A stretch of DNA of 64,000 bases from a virus (IMGVR_UViG_3300013127_000002:23843-87842); one strand, 5' to 3'; shown: positions 32,080-41,844, counted from the stretch's first letter. Notes: generated by a model not told the origin, from the letters alone. Translations and numbers: made by a program.

Positions 32080-32100
32080 TTTAGTAGCGTGTCTGCTAAA
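32080..32100 (+). other. Small A+T-rich hairpin in the gap before 32133
   Basis: TTTAGTA (32080-32086), 7-base loop, TGCTAAA (32094-32100) form a 7-pair stem with one G-T pair. No T-run follows. The 75-base gap otherwise contains AAAAAGGAG before ATG 32133 and nothing else that I recognise. Confidence 0.3.
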
Positions 32101-32132
32101 CATATCTCTATCATCTCAAAAAGGAGCATGTT

Positions 32133-32660
32133 ATGCCCAAGAACGTAGAGCTGGACCTCAAGAGAATTGACATGTTGTTTAACCTTTTGACCTCTCTCGG
32201 GAGCATACAACAGGCCAAGTTGTCTTACGCTATCGCCAAGAACAAGAACCACCTCAAGACGTTTTTAGAGGCATACCAAGAGGCAATCAAGCCTCCGCAG
32301 ACTGTTTTGGATTTCGAAAAAGCCCGACAGAAACTTCTGGAAGAAAGTGCAGAGAAGGACTCCAAGGGCAAGCCTAAGAAGGTTCCTGTTCCTGGGCGTA
32401 CCGGGGTTTGGCAGTATATTCTGGCCAACGAGGAGGATTATCAGGATGCCCTGGAGGCTCTCAAGTTGGAGCATGAACAGGGGGTTCATGACCTAGAAGA
32501 GCTGGAAGCGAAACAGAAGCAGCTATTGGAGGAGATGGAGACCGTGAGCCTTCATCAAATCAAGTACTCTGATCTCAAAGAAGATGCGCAAGGTAACTTC
32601 CCGATTAGCTCATCGCAGTTGAGTGATTTGTTGGATATTGGTATTATTGTAGAGGATTGA
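32133..32660 (+). CDS. DUF1617-like helical phage protein
   Basis: 175 residues, ATG 32133 after AAAAAGGAG. The N-terminus (LFNLLTSLGSIQQAKLSYAI, then AKNKNHLKTFLEAYQEA) resembles the phage DUF1617 pattern, in which a core K-x-x-Y/F-A-I-A-K-N begins a helical protein. A long charged coiled-coil region follows (EALKLEHEQGVHDLEELEAK). The family is common near phage tail or head genes but has no settled function. Assignment is by pattern and tentative. Confidence 0.5.
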   Translation: MPKNVELDLKRIDMLFNLLTSLGSIQQAKLSYAIAKNKNHLKTFLEAYQEAIKPPQTVLDFEKARQKLLEESAEKDSKGKPKKVPVPGRTGVWQYILANEEDYQDALEALKLEHEQGVHDLEELEAKQKQLLEEMETVSLHQIKYSDLKEDAQGNFPISSSQLSDLLDIGIIVED

Positions 32661-32682
32661 TTTTCCTTCATGAGGCTAGCAC

Positions 32683-33114
32683 ATGACCTATTTTGGCGGT
32701 TGCGGAATCGATTCCTGCGGGAGGTCTGAGTGCGGTAACGCCAAGAGTGACATCGAGCCTCGCTTTTCTTTTTCCCAGCCTCCTGATCACTCGCGCAACA
32801 ACCCCGTAAACGTCCAGTTGAAGTTCAACACGTATTGTTTTTCCAGTTATCTGGATGAGCATGATTCTACGTTTATGGTGGAGATCAGTGAAGACGGTGG
32901 TCTGACGTTCAACGTGGCGTACTCGGCCTTGGCTTTTGTAGCTCCGTATGACGGAGCCAACTCGAAGCTACGCCATACCGACGGGCAGACTACAACGTTC
33001 TGGATCCAGAAGACGATCCCTTGGCCTATCCGTACCAAGGTGATTATCCGGTTGACCGGGAAGGACGAATACGGCAATCCTGTAAGCAAGACCCTTCCTG
33101 TGAAATGGAGCTGA
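32683..33114 (+). CDS. Hypothetical Ig-like structural protein
   Basis: 143 residues. The N-terminus is cysteine-rich (GGCGIDSCGRSECG). The remaining 110 residues have strand-rich, Ig-like or fibronectin-like composition (STFMVEISEDGGLTFNVAYS, TKVIIRLTGKDEYGNPVSK). Tail or baseplate decoration is plausible by position. No ribosome-binding site of note. Function unknown. Confidence 0.5.
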   Translation: MTYFGGCGIDSCGRSECGNAKSDIEPRFSFSQPPDHSRNNPVNVQLKFNTYCFSSYLDEHDSTFMVEISEDGGLTFNVAYSALAFVAPYDGANSKLRHTDGQTTTFWIQKTIPWPIRTKVIIRLTGKDEYGNPVSKTLPVKWS

Positions 33115-33115
33115 G

Positions 33116-33610
33116 ATGCCGTACGAATGGGAGTTCGAAACTTCCGGACGCCCGCTGACCCCCCTCGGGAAGAAGTGCCACCGCGGCCCGATGATCGATG
33201 TCGAGGTTCGGATGTCCAAGCCGTGCTTGTCGATTCCCGAAGCCGAGCGCTTGCGGCAGCACCTCTTACAGCACATCGTGGATATCAATTACGTTGCTGT
33301 GCAGACGCGAGAAACGATTCTCAGGACGCTCAACAGCAACCTTGGTCCCATGTTCTTCAAGCTGTATTCGCGTGCTAAGGGGTTACAGGTAGAAATCTGC
33401 GAGAAGCGGAACAGCTTGATCATCGACGAAGAGCTGAAGGTCAATGACGTTTTCTACAGACAGGTGGTGGAGTCGTTGAAGAAATACAACGTATCGAAGC
33501 AGCACCTGGACCTGATGCTGGAGGGACTCGCGTCCAACAGCGCCATCATGCGTGTTGCCGCACGGTGCTCAGTGGTTCTGATGGTCACCTTCGTCGAGAT
33601 GGACCTGTAA
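33116..33610 (+). CDS. Hypothetical protein before the hub gene
   Basis: 164 residues, ATG 33116 directly after the preceding stop. Helical C-terminal half (FYRQVVESLKKYNVSKQHLD). No enzyme or membrane motif recognised. It is followed two bases later by the hub gene, so it may be an assembly factor or small baseplate component. Confidence 0.55.
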   Translation: MPYEWEFETSGRPLTPLGKKCHRGPMIDVEVRMSKPCLSIPEAERLRQHLLQHIVDINYVAVQTRETILRTLNSNLGPMFFKLYSRAKGLQVEICEKRNSLIIDEELKVNDVFYRQVVESLKKYNVSKQHLDLMLEGLASNSAIMRVAARCSVVLMVTFVEMDL

Positions 33611-33611
33611 G

Positions 33612-36600
33612 ATGTCAGAGGCGTTCACTAATTACACCGTAAACTATCCGCACCAGGCGGCGTGGATTGTGTACATGAACGGGCTGGAGGTTCCAGTCAG
33701 TAGCGTCTTCTGCGACTTCGGGGTCAACAAGATCCCGTCTTGCACTATCGACATGCCACCGGATCCCCGCCTGACACGTTTGGGATTCGAGGACCGGATT
33801 GAGGTTGATGTCTTCTACTTGGACGAATTCCACAATCCTGACAATCCCGAGTTCTGTCTCATGGGCGAGTTTGACATCATGGGGTGGGCGTATTCGAATT
33901 CAGGATCGGGGAGGAGTCTCCGGTTCATGTGTGTCGGTACGGTCCAGATCTTCCAGCAGCTCAACATGTTTTACATGTCGGCAGTTGACGATATTGTTAA
34001 CGCGTACTTGCCCGCGACAGACACCTCGGCCACTACGGTCACTCCCATGGTCTACTTTCCGGCGTCCCTGTTCCTGCAAGGTATCATGCCGAGGTTGACT
34101 GCGGAGAAGGATGTTGAGGGGGATACAGAAGTCGTAACAAGAACAGACTTTATCAAGACCCCGTATCAATTCATCCGCAACATATTCAAGTCGATGTTGG
34201 GGAAGGTAGATGTAGGTAACGCGGACGTTAACGCTACTTCCGATCCTGCGAACATGGTTCCCCAGAGTGCCACTTCAGCGCCGGGGAGGAATTTCTTTGC
34301 CAGGTACATGAAGAGGAGGGACATCTATCGCCGGTTTGTGGGTCTTCCGTTTATAGACAGGGACATGCAGAACCCTGTAGATGGTTGTTTTCCGCTTATC
34401 AAAGCTGTGCAGGGCACCGAGGTGCTCAATGCCATACAGAGTCAGCTCGGGGCGTCTATCGGGTCTGCGGGGACCATCTGGGAACTTTTGCGTTCGGTAC
34501 TCGGTACCATGTATATGGAGGTTGTTTCCATCCCGGCCCCCACCATCGCCATGGCGGAAAAAGAGACCGGGGTGATGGTCGATCTCTTCAAGGGTGAGCG
34601 CAATAGCGGGGATTTGATGGGAGTCATTGCGTCGAACTTCATTAAACCGCAGTGTTTCTTCGGACTCCCACCGACATGCAACATCATCTTTCCTTCGATG
34701 GTAGAGTCGTTGCATATCGAGGAGAACTACACTAATCAACCAACTCGCGTGTATCTAGGAGAGCAATTTCTATCGAACATCCTGGCGGCTAAGGCGTCGG
34801 GCAGTGCGGCACAATTGGTGACGAGTACCCTCACTACCGGATATCCCCCCGTTGTGAAGTCCCGCATGAAGCAATACATGCTCGACGCAAAGCAGAACAC
34901 CAAGAACTTCCTGATCTGGCCAGAAGAGTTTTTCAGAGGTCCAGTAGTCAAGCAGGCTGCGGCTCCTCCGTGGTTGTGGATGCTCGACAAGTTCCGGGCG
35001 GCCATCGAGGGTACTTACGGTACGGGTACTGGAACTGGAGGCGGGGGAGCTGGATGGCAGTCCATGGGTGCGCGGAAAATGCGGAAGTTCATAGAGCCCT
35101 ACATCCAGGAAGCGGTGTCGAATTGGCAGGTAGACCGTTACTGGATCTTGTCGACGATTGCAAAAGAGTCCGGGTTCCATGTGCATGACGGTCGCATTCC
35201 TTCTCCGAAGGGTCAGATTTCCCGCGGTCTGATGCAGGTCAACACGGACTTGTTCTACAACATGATCAAGCTTCTCCGAAAAGAGGGAAAGATTCCCAAG
35301 GACATGACGGATGAGCAGATCAGCTACAACGATCCTAAGTGGAACATTTTTGCAGGTGTTCGGTATGCACGACAGGTCATGAACATCTGCAAGTTGAATC
35401 CGAAGAACGTGAACCGGCAGAACCTGTTTTTCGATCCGACAAAGCCCATCAACGACATGCACGTATTCATTGTTGGATACGGTGGGGGTATTGGTAAGGG
35501 CAAGTGGATGAAGAAGCAGATGGACGCTGGCAAGAAGCTCGGAGATTTACGGCGTACAGCAGTTAGTCGTCCTGGCAACGAGGGGTGGCAGAATTTTCTG
35601 GAGCGTGCGACTGCGAGAATGGCAAAGGCGTGGGATGCCATCAAGGCGGACGACTTGCAGATGCAGGCCAGCGAAGACCCGGCGCAAGATCTCAAAGATG
35701 TTGCTGGTGGTGATCTTCTGGCAGAAGAATACGCAGCAGGTAATCCGGACGTGGGTTCTTCACAGATGACGCCGGATCCTACGGAGAACAAGGAAAAGCC
35801 AAAGCAGATTCCCGATCCTGCACAATCGCAGAACAAGTCGGAATCCAGCCAGACTACATCACAAACGTCTTCTTCGTCTCAGGGAGATTTCTACGACCCG
35901 TCCAAAAAACCACAACAGCCTCAGTCCATCCCGGACGCGCCCCCGGAGCAATCCCAAGTAGTAGACACTACAATCGCAGGGATGAGCCAGATGGAGCAAG
36001 ATGGGCTCGGTCAACTATTTGATTACTATGCTCAGTACGAGTACTTCCGGTCTCGGTATGAGAACCGGATTGGTGGTGCGACACTGGCGTTCAACCCGTA
36101 TATAGTGCCGGCGTTTCCGGCGGTGCTGTTTGACTCGAAGTATTCCGGCGTGAGCACGATCGGGTACATCATGAATGTTACGCACCAGATGTCCGCGAAT
36201 GCGAATGCTTGCATGATGTCGACTACGGTGAATACGGCTTTCCAGCGTACCCTTCCTGAGTTTCTCGGCGATATGCGTACGGGCTGGGACGCGGCTTTCT
36301 GGGCAGACAGGCCCTTCCCGTACACGTGTTTCCCGATCGATCCGATTCCGGATGTCGCGGCGATCTTCCAGCAATTGTCGATGGCTAATCTCTTCTACGC
36401 GAAATTCTTTCACAGGGCAGCTTTGGATGTTCCGATTCCTGAAAATAAGATGGAAGAAGAGGCCAAAGCACAGGCGGAAGAGGACTGGGCTACTGAGTCC
36501 AGTGAAGCGGAGAATGCGATAGCGGATGAGAACAAGAAAGCAATGGCGGAGGCGGCCGGGACTACCTACCAAGATTCTGCGGTCATGGACGCAGAACAAC

Positions 36601-37229
36601 GTAAAGAGAAGTTGAAGTCTTATAAAGGCCCGGCTTTTGTTTTCAATCTCCATCAGATGATCAGCATCGTTAAGAAGAATCCCGAAGGTAGAGTGGTCGA
36701 AGAGGACGTACCGTTCTGGGAGTTTACCGAGGACATGGAGATCAAACCCAACCCCCGGTACCGGGAACTCTTCCGGAGTTATGACGCGGCTATGGGGTAC
36801 GTTTCTCGGCCAGTCTGTACCCTCCGCGAGTACATTGCGTTGAAGCACGGGATGTCTGTAGCGGCGGCCATCGAAGCAGGGTTTGTTACAGGAGAAGAGA
36901 GGTCGTTTTACAGTCATCTCTTGAATTCTCAGGGGATAAAAAAGTTGAAAAAGGGTGGGAATACGGCCCAAGGTGGTGCCGTATTCTGGGCGAGGATCTT
37001 TACCCTCCACCAAGGTCCTGGAAGTCAGAGCGGTGACATTCAGACGATAATTCAGAAGTACTCTAACATCGGGCCGGCGGAGGAGAACTACCCGCCCATG
37101 GACCCCTGGTACATGATCGACAGGGCAAACAATCTGCCGCAGACCCGGCAAGACTGGGATAGTATATTGTTGAGCTACCGCAATACCGTGCGGGCTCAGG
37201 GCGGGGACAAGGGAGTCCCGAGGCGTTAA
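33612..37229 (+). CDS. Baseplate hub/tail lysin with embedded lytic transglycosylase
   Basis: 1,205 residues. The N-terminal part (about 1-460) has the composition and pattern of a gp27-like hub (WIVYMNGLEVPVSSVFCDFG, RLTRLGFEDRIEVDVFYLDE). Residues about 475-690 form an SLT/goose-lysozyme-type lytic transglycosylase: IAKESGFHVHDG with catalytic Glu near 519, SRGLMQVN, then the Tyr/Gly-rich FIVGYGGGIGKG. A Ser/Gln/Pro-rich linker (about 697-783) leads to a second structural part that returns to hub-like beta sequence. The protein would sit at the tail tip and cut peptidoglycan during DNA entry, like T4 gp5-gp27 in one chain. The fusion order hub-lysin-linker-hub is notable. Confidence 0.75.
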   Translation: MSEAFTNYTVNYPHQAAWIVYMNGLEVPVSSVFCDFGVNKIPSCTIDMPPDPRLTRLGFEDRIEVDVFYLDEFHNPDNPEFCLMGEFDIMGWAYSNSGSGRSLRFMCVGTVQIFQQLNMFYMSAVDDIVNAYLPATDTSATTVTPMVYFPASLFLQGIMPRLTAEKDVEGDTEVVTRTDFIKTPYQFIRNIFKSMLGKVDVGNADVNATSDPANMVPQSATSAPGRNFFARYMKRRDIYRRFVGLPFIDRDMQNPVDGCFPLIKAVQGTEVLNAIQSQLGASIGSAGTIWELLRSVLGTMYMEVVSIPAPTIAMAEKETGVMVDLFKGERNSGDLMGVIASNFIKPQCFFGLPPTCNIIFPSMVESLHIEENYTNQPTRVYLGEQFLSNILAAKASGSAAQLVTSTLTTGYPPVVKSRMKQYMLDAKQNTKNFLIWPEEFFRGPVVKQAAAPPWLWMLDKFRAAIEGTYGTGTGTGGGGAGWQSMGARKMRKFIEPYIQEAVSNWQVDRYWILSTIAKESGFHVHDGRIPSPKGQISRGLMQVNTDLFYNMIKLLRKEGKIPKDMTDEQISYNDPKWNIFAGVRYARQVMNICKLNPKNVNRQNLFFDPTKPINDMHVFIVGYGGGIGKGKWMKKQMDAGKKLGDLRRTAVSRPGNEGWQNFLERATARMAKAWDAIKADDLQMQASEDPAQDLKDVAGGDLLAEEYAAGNPDVGSSQMTPDPTENKEKPKQIPDPAQSQNKSESSQTTSQTSSSSQGDFYDPSKKPQQPQSIPDAPPEQSQVVDTTIAGMSQMEQDGLGQLFDYYAQYEYFRSRYENRIGGATLAFNPYIVPAFPAVLFDSKYSGVSTIGYIMNVTHQMSANANACMMSTTVNTAFQRTLPEFLGDMRTGWDAAFWADRPFPYTCFPIDPIPDVAAIFQQLSMANLFYAKFFHRAALDVPIPENKMEEEAKAQAEEDWATESSEAENAIADENKKAMAEAAGTTYQDSAVMDAEQRKEKLKSYKGPAFVFNLHQMISIVKKNPEGRVVEEDVPFWEFTEDMEIKPNPRYRELFRSYDAAMGYVSRPVCTLREYIALKHGMSVAAAIEAGFVTGEERSFYSHLLNSQGIKKLKKGGNTAQGGAVFWARIFTLHQGPGSQSGDIQTIIQKYSNIGPAEENYPPMDPWYMIDRANNLPQTRQDWDSILLSYRNTVRAQGGDKGVPRR

Positions 37230-37231
37230 CA

Positions 37232-37933
37232 ATGACCCTTCAACGGCAACAGCAGGACCTGGAACTCTGGCGACAGTGGAAGCAGTCGAACGACCCGGAG
37301 CATCTCAAGCTTCTGTTGGATCGCATGAATCCCCTAGTTCAACGGGAGGTCCAGAAGTGGGGTGCTGCGGTTCCCCGGGAGGCTCTCGAATCGAAGGGCA
37401 GGCTTCTGACGGTGCAAGCTCTCCGTACGTACGATCCGAGTAGAGGTGCGGCGATTGGCACACACGTAACGAGCAGGTTACGGAAGCTGTCCCGGGACGT
37501 GTATCCGTACCAGAACGTTGCTCGGTTGCCGGAAAACAAGCAGCTCCTTTACAATACGTTTCAGGTTGCGACGAACAACCTGATTGACCAACACGGAAGA
37601 GAGCCGACAGTGGACGAGCTGTCGGATGAGTTGAAGTGGCACCCCAAGAAAGTAGCTGATTTCCAGAAGTCGTTTAGTCGAAAAGAGCTCGTGGAATCTG
37701 CCGGCGCTTTCATGGAGGAAGGGTCCGCGGATGAGGGGTTGGTGGATTTCTACCACCACGGTTTGGCCCCGGCGGATAAGCTCATGTTTGAAGATCTCAT
37801 AGGATTCAAAGGCCGGTCTGCTCTGAATAACGCCCAGTTGATGAAGAAGTACGATCTCACACAGGGACAGCTCAGCTACAAGAAGCGCAAGTTCATCAAC
37901 GACCTCCGAGACATTCAACAAGGACGACGCTGA
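37232..37933 (+). CDS. Sigma-70 family RNA polymerase sigma factor
   Basis: 233 residues. Region 2 is recognisable by LLLDRMNPLVQREVQKWG and ALRTYDPSRGAAIGTHVTSR followed by RLRKLSRDV, equivalent to the Y-D-P-x-R-G-x-x-F-x-T-y pattern of sigma factors. Region 3 is HGREPTVDELSDELKWHPKK, a helix-turn-helix. The C-terminal part (NAQLMKKYDLTQGQLSYKKR) could be a region-4-like helix-turn-helix. Phage sigma factors redirect host RNA polymerase to middle or late promoters, as SPO1 gp28 and gp33/34 do. It lies between the hub and an amidase-like gene with overlaps or tiny gaps, so it is made with structural genes. Confidence 0.82.
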   Translation: MTLQRQQQDLELWRQWKQSNDPEHLKLLLDRMNPLVQREVQKWGAAVPREALESKGRLLTVQALRTYDPSRGAAIGTHVTSRLRKLSRDVYPYQNVARLPENKQLLYNTFQVATNNLIDQHGREPTVDELSDELKWHPKKVADFQKSFSRKELVESAGAFMEEGSADEGLVDFYHHGLAPADKLMFEDLIGFKGRSALNNAQLMKKYDLTQGQLSYKKRKFINDLRDIQQGRR

Positions 37934-39285
37934 TGGCGGATGAATCCCTCACGTCTCTGGCCAGCGGGGAAGTAGCGCAGGCGTTCATGGACCACATGGG
38001 CGGAGCTGCGTACATTCGGGATTACGTAGAGTCGGATGGCACGTGGATGGACATGGTGACGCAGCTGACGCAATTCATGGAAAAGAACGTTGCGTACTAC
38101 GTCAATGCCGGGGTTGTGGACGCCCCCGAAACCCAAAAACGGAGAATGATTAGCGAGGATGGGTTTCCGGCGTACGTCAAGATCAACTATACCTTCCTTT
38201 CTCCAGGAGGATTTACGCCGTGGTCTTCGATAGAAGACCGTGAGATCAAACAAGTGGTTCTACACTCGTTCGGACAACAGTGGCATGCGTTCCAGAGCAG
38301 CGGCAAGTGGTTTGGTGTGATGAACAGTCCGGACAAGATGGAGATGTACTTCTATGAGGAGACCGGCCAGAAGATGCGCTGGATCCCCAAGGGGTCTGAC
38401 CCCGACCAGGGTATGGCACACAAGGGGCGCCTAGCGGCAGCCCTGAACGCCTGCATGTTCCCCTCTCCAGGCACTGCCGGAGTACATTTCATCATCAGCA
38501 GGTCGGGGGATTTGTATATTCTGGCAGACTGTAACGACGTCATGAACTCCGCACAGGATCTGAGCCCCACAGCATTGACGATTGCCTTGGAAGAGGCTTT
38601 GTACATCGAAGTGGAGAGCGGGCAATCCCGACCGGTTGCGACGTGGCTTCCTACGGGCAGTCCTTTAGGGACGGACGGGACGTTGGGATACTGGGATTGG
38701 TCCGAGCAACAGTACTTGACCCTCTCAATCCTTCTGAAGAAGTTGCAGACGGCGTATCCCGCGTTGGCGGTTCGGACCCACACAAGTTCGCCGGGCGAGG
38801 CTACGTCGGACTTTGTCGGCTATACAATGCATAGCCACATCTCAGGGGCGGACCCGCGGTATACCGACGTTTCCCCTCACCTCCAGACAGCAGATGCATG
38901 GACTGACTTGTTCGATCTGGTTGATCAACAGAAACAGATCACGGCCACCAACGTGTGGGTGTCTCCCGCGAAAGGGTACGAAGGTCGTCTTGCGTGGGCG
39001 GAGAACATCGTTGGGACGTTGCAGAATCTGGGCACCGCGGGGCTCACACAGCAGATGATGACCAATCCTAGCCTGGTTTCCCTTATGGGAACATTGAGGG
39101 CGCATCGCGAGTTCCAGAACGACAATACCGCCTACAGGAAGAAGGCAGCGAAAAACGCGGCTCTGGCCAGTTCCGCCAAAAAGGTTCAGACTGGAATGGA
39201 TCGTGCGGTTGACCGAGCGATGCAGTCTCCCCTGAACACTCCGTCCAAGGTCGAAGGCGAGTCCGAGTGTGAGTGGGATATATGA
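37933..39285 (+). CDS. Amidase_2-like tail protein
   Basis: 450 residues, ATG 37933 overlapping the sigma-factor stop. Residues about 95-310 fit an N-acetylmuramoyl-L-alanine amidase (Amidase_2/PGRP) outline: REIKQVVLHSFGQQWHAFQS with the first His, GVHFIISRSGDLYILADCND, a T-A-L-T-I-A-L-E-E-A segment in place of the usual substrate strand, SEQQYLTLSILLKKLQTAYP, and MHSHISGADPRYTD with possible later zinc ligands. The fold is suggested by these blocks; whether all zinc ligands are present is uncertain, so it may be inactive and serve in wall binding. The C-terminus is helical and basic. Confidence 0.55.
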   Translation: MADESLTSLASGEVAQAFMDHMGGAAYIRDYVESDGTWMDMVTQLTQFMEKNVAYYVNAGVVDAPETQKRRMISEDGFPAYVKINYTFLSPGGFTPWSSIEDREIKQVVLHSFGQQWHAFQSSGKWFGVMNSPDKMEMYFYEETGQKMRWIPKGSDPDQGMAHKGRLAAALNACMFPSPGTAGVHFIISRSGDLYILADCNDVMNSAQDLSPTALTIALEEALYIEVESGQSRPVATWLPTGSPLGTDGTLGYWDWSEQQYLTLSILLKKLQTAYPALAVRTHTSSPGEATSDFVGYTMHSHISGADPRYTDVSPHLQTADAWTDLFDLVDQQKQITATNVWVSPAKGYEGRLAWAENIVGTLQNLGTAGLTQQMMTNPSLVSLMGTLRAHREFQNDNTAYRKKAAKNAALASSAKKVQTGMDRAVDRAMQSPLNTPSKVEGESECEWDI

Positions 39286-39293
39286 GGTGATCG

Positions 39294-39746
39294 ATGCCGA
39301 GATACGACATCCACTTCCAGCCAGTCATGCCTCCCGAAGACCAGCGCGGGTTCAAGTCGTTCACGTTCGGCTTCACGTCTGCCCTGAGAGTCCGAGGGAC
39401 ACAATCACTGGTTAACCGTTGGGTGAAGACGTTCTACACTCCCAAGGGTAGTGATCTTTTGCATCCAGGTTACGGGACTGATTTCGGGAGTCTGGCAGGG
39501 TCGAACATCGTTAATGACTTCTCTACGCTCCAAGATACGGTTATCATGGCCATAGACGATGCGAGCGAGCAGGTTCGCCGTCAGGACGAGGCCGAGTCTT
39601 TGGACGATGATGAATCCTTGGAGTCTGCGGAGCTGGGCAGTTTTGTTCCAACGTCTTCAAGAGACGGTTTCGACTTTTGGGTCGTTCTTACCAACCGACT
39701 GGGAACGAGCCTACAAGTGAAATTGACCACGTTGGCTTCGAGGTAA
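39294..39746 (+). CDS. Baseplate wedge protein, gp25/gpW family
   Basis: 150 residues. The segment KTFYTPKGSDLLHPGYGTDF followed by GSLAGSNI is the family signature (T/P-x-x-G-x-x-x-x-x-P-x-x-G-x-x-L). T4 gp25 and P2 gpW nucleate sheath assembly on the baseplate, so the gene supports a contractile tail. An acidic insert (DEAESLDDDESLESAELGS) is unusual for this short family. Directly followed by the gpJ-like gene, the normal order in myoviruses. Confidence 0.8.
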   Translation: MPRYDIHFQPVMPPEDQRGFKSFTFGFTSALRVRGTQSLVNRWVKTFYTPKGSDLLHPGYGTDFGSLAGSNIVNDFSTLQDTVIMAIDDASEQVRRQDEAESLDDDESLESAELGSFVPTSSRDGFDFWVVLTNRLGTSLQVKLTTLASR

Positions 39747-39750
39747 ACAC

Positions 39751-41841
39751 ATGGCGCGTCAAATCACAGTCAGCCAGGAAGATCTCCAGAATGCCGAATC
39801 CTTTCTGGTTGAGTTTCTCGCAGAGTCAGTACCGGAAGCGTCTTTTGTTGAAGGCAGTGCGGTGCGGGATCTTGCCGTCAAGGCGTTCTCCTACATCTTC
39901 GCGTATCTCCGCAAGGAGAATGCGTTGTTGGACGCCAAGCGGTCTTTGAAGCAGGTTCTCGATGCTGCTACCAGCGGACAAGACATTACAAACGTCAATG
40001 ACATCGTTGACGAGATCATGTCCAACTGGTTCATCACGCGTAGGGACGGTATCGTTGCGAGGTTGACTGCCACGTTGCATTTCAGCAAGAAGACTTCCGT
40101 ATCGGTCCCCCAAGAGACGCGTTTCTGGAGGACCAGCACGCTGGCCTTCTACGTGGATTCGTCTTCGTACCCGTACGTGATCTCCGAGCTCGACATGCTT
40201 CCGGTATTCGATATCCGGGGACGACTTGTTGATTACACCGTAAACGTCCCCCTCCGTGCGGCCAGGATCGGTGAAGGATACAACTTCCCTCCTGGGATAT
40301 TCACACGTGTCGAGGCTCCCGGCGGGTTGCCGTACTTTACGTACGCAGACCACAAGGTTTCTGCCAGCGGGGGGACAGCGGTGGAATCGAATGTCGAGGT
40401 TATCGACCGCGCTCAAACAGCCATTTCGGTACGAAACCTCATCAACAGCAGGTCGTGTGATGTTGTGCTTCGTGAAGAGTTCCCAGACGTGCAGGACGTT
40501 CTCACGATCGGGATGGCGGAACCGGAAATGATGCGGGATGTGCGTCCGGAGATGGCGGCACACATCCGCATCCACGTAGGCGGCTGTTACGACACGTACA
40601 TTGAATTGCCGCTAGTTCCGGTGGAAGAGAATCTTCGGGTGGGCGGGTTCTATGTACGTCCGGATAATGTCATCAACATCTTCCGGGATCCTGACTACAC
40701 GTACGGCGTTCTGGATTTTGTTGCCAGCGGAGTACAAGTCGGACACATCTTCCATATCCAGTCCGGCATTTCTGGGACTCCCCGGGGGTTTGTCATCACA
40801 CACGTCTCGGATCACGAGCTTGAGGTGAGTGAGAATGTTCCGTTCCCGGAGGCTTCGGATGAGTTGGATGTCAACGCGGTGGTCTACTCCATCGGGGAAT
40901 ACGAACCCAGTTTCTTCGATGTCATCTTCACACGCACGGCTACGAATTTGGCGAATCCCAGTATTCCATGCGGCACCTCTCGGCACATCCAGACTCCGGG
41001 CATGGTCGTTCTCTCTGGGAGGCCGATACAGGATATCCTGACCGTTGAACTGCGAGATCCGGATGCCGCAGACGCCGGGATCACGGATCCGTCGACCAAG
41101 ACAATCTTTTTTACTGATCGCAGGAATGGACCTCCGGCAGTTGTGGCTATTCCGGGGATGTCTCAATATCAGTTCATGACGAGGAATCCGTACAAGGCTC
41201 AATCCGGAGAGGCCCTGAACATGATCAATGTGGGTTACCCTTCTCCCGATGAGGGGCACTTTGACGGAAAGACTTTGCGGATCTCGTACACTACGCTGAG
41301 CGGATTCGAGAACGTAGATGAGTACACGAAATCCCGGGATGTTCGAATTCTGGCGGGAAGTCAGCTTGTCCGTACGCGTAACCCGGTTTGGATAAGCTGT
41401 ACGATCCCGTATCGCTTGAAGCCCACGGCGGCAATCACACTGGATGAGACAGCAGCCGCGGAATTGATTTCCGCGTACATCAATTCCTTCGACCCGAACG
41501 ACGATCTCGACATGAACGATTTGGCCACGCAGGTCCGACTGGCCTATCCGATTGTGGGGACGGTGTTTCCGTTCAATATCTATTACGACCTCTTCTCTCC
41601 GGACGGTCAGCTGATCCAGTTCTCGACGTCTGATATCGTGTCCATCTTCTCGTTGTCCACGAATGGTGTCGTACTGGAGAACTCGGCGGACATTTTGGTC
41701 CCGCCCCTGATGGTCGCGGAGGGGGTCACAGTCATCGACGACACGACGCTGTCGGAATACCTGACCCTCATGGGCGTGAGCGACCGTACGGTGCGCTATA
41801 GGTGCAAGCCGGAGCTCATCACCTTTGTTCTCCAGGGGTAA
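39751..41841 (+). CDS. Baseplate wedge protein, gpJ/gp6 family
   Basis: 696 residues. The N-terminal region (SFVEGSAVRDLAVKAFSYIF) and the strand-rich middle including GYNFPPGIFTRVEAP and IDRAQTAISVRNLINSRSCD then DVVLREEFPDVQDVLTIGMA are characteristic of baseplate J-like proteins of large myoviruses, in which T4 gp6 and P2 gpJ form the inner baseplate ring. The order gp25, gpJ, then a large wedge gene is conserved. Length exceeds P2 gpJ and is close to T4 gp6. Confidence 0.8.
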   Translation: MARQITVSQEDLQNAESFLVEFLAESVPEASFVEGSAVRDLAVKAFSYIFAYLRKENALLDAKRSLKQVLDAATSGQDITNVNDIVDEIMSNWFITRRDGIVARLTATLHFSKKTSVSVPQETRFWRTSTLAFYVDSSSYPYVISELDMLPVFDIRGRLVDYTVNVPLRAARIGEGYNFPPGIFTRVEAPGGLPYFTYADHKVSASGGTAVESNVEVIDRAQTAISVRNLINSRSCDVVLREEFPDVQDVLTIGMAEPEMMRDVRPEMAAHIRIHVGGCYDTYIELPLVPVEENLRVGGFYVRPDNVINIFRDPDYTYGVLDFVASGVQVGHIFHIQSGISGTPRGFVITHVSDHELEVSENVPFPEASDELDVNAVVYSIGEYEPSFFDVIFTRTATNLANPSIPCGTSRHIQTPGMVVLSGRPIQDILTVELRDPDAADAGITDPSTKTIFFTDRRNGPPAVVAIPGMSQYQFMTRNPYKAQSGEALNMINVGYPSPDEGHFDGKTLRISYTTLSGFENVDEYTKSRDVRILAGSQLVRTRNPVWISCTIPYRLKPTAAITLDETAAAELISAYINSFDPNDDLDMNDLATQVRLAYPIVGTVFPFNIYYDLFSPDGQLIQFSTSDIVSIFSLSTNGVVLENSADILVPPLMVAEGVTVIDDTTLSEYLTLMGVSDRTVRYRCKPELITFVLQG

Positions 41842-41844
41842 CGA

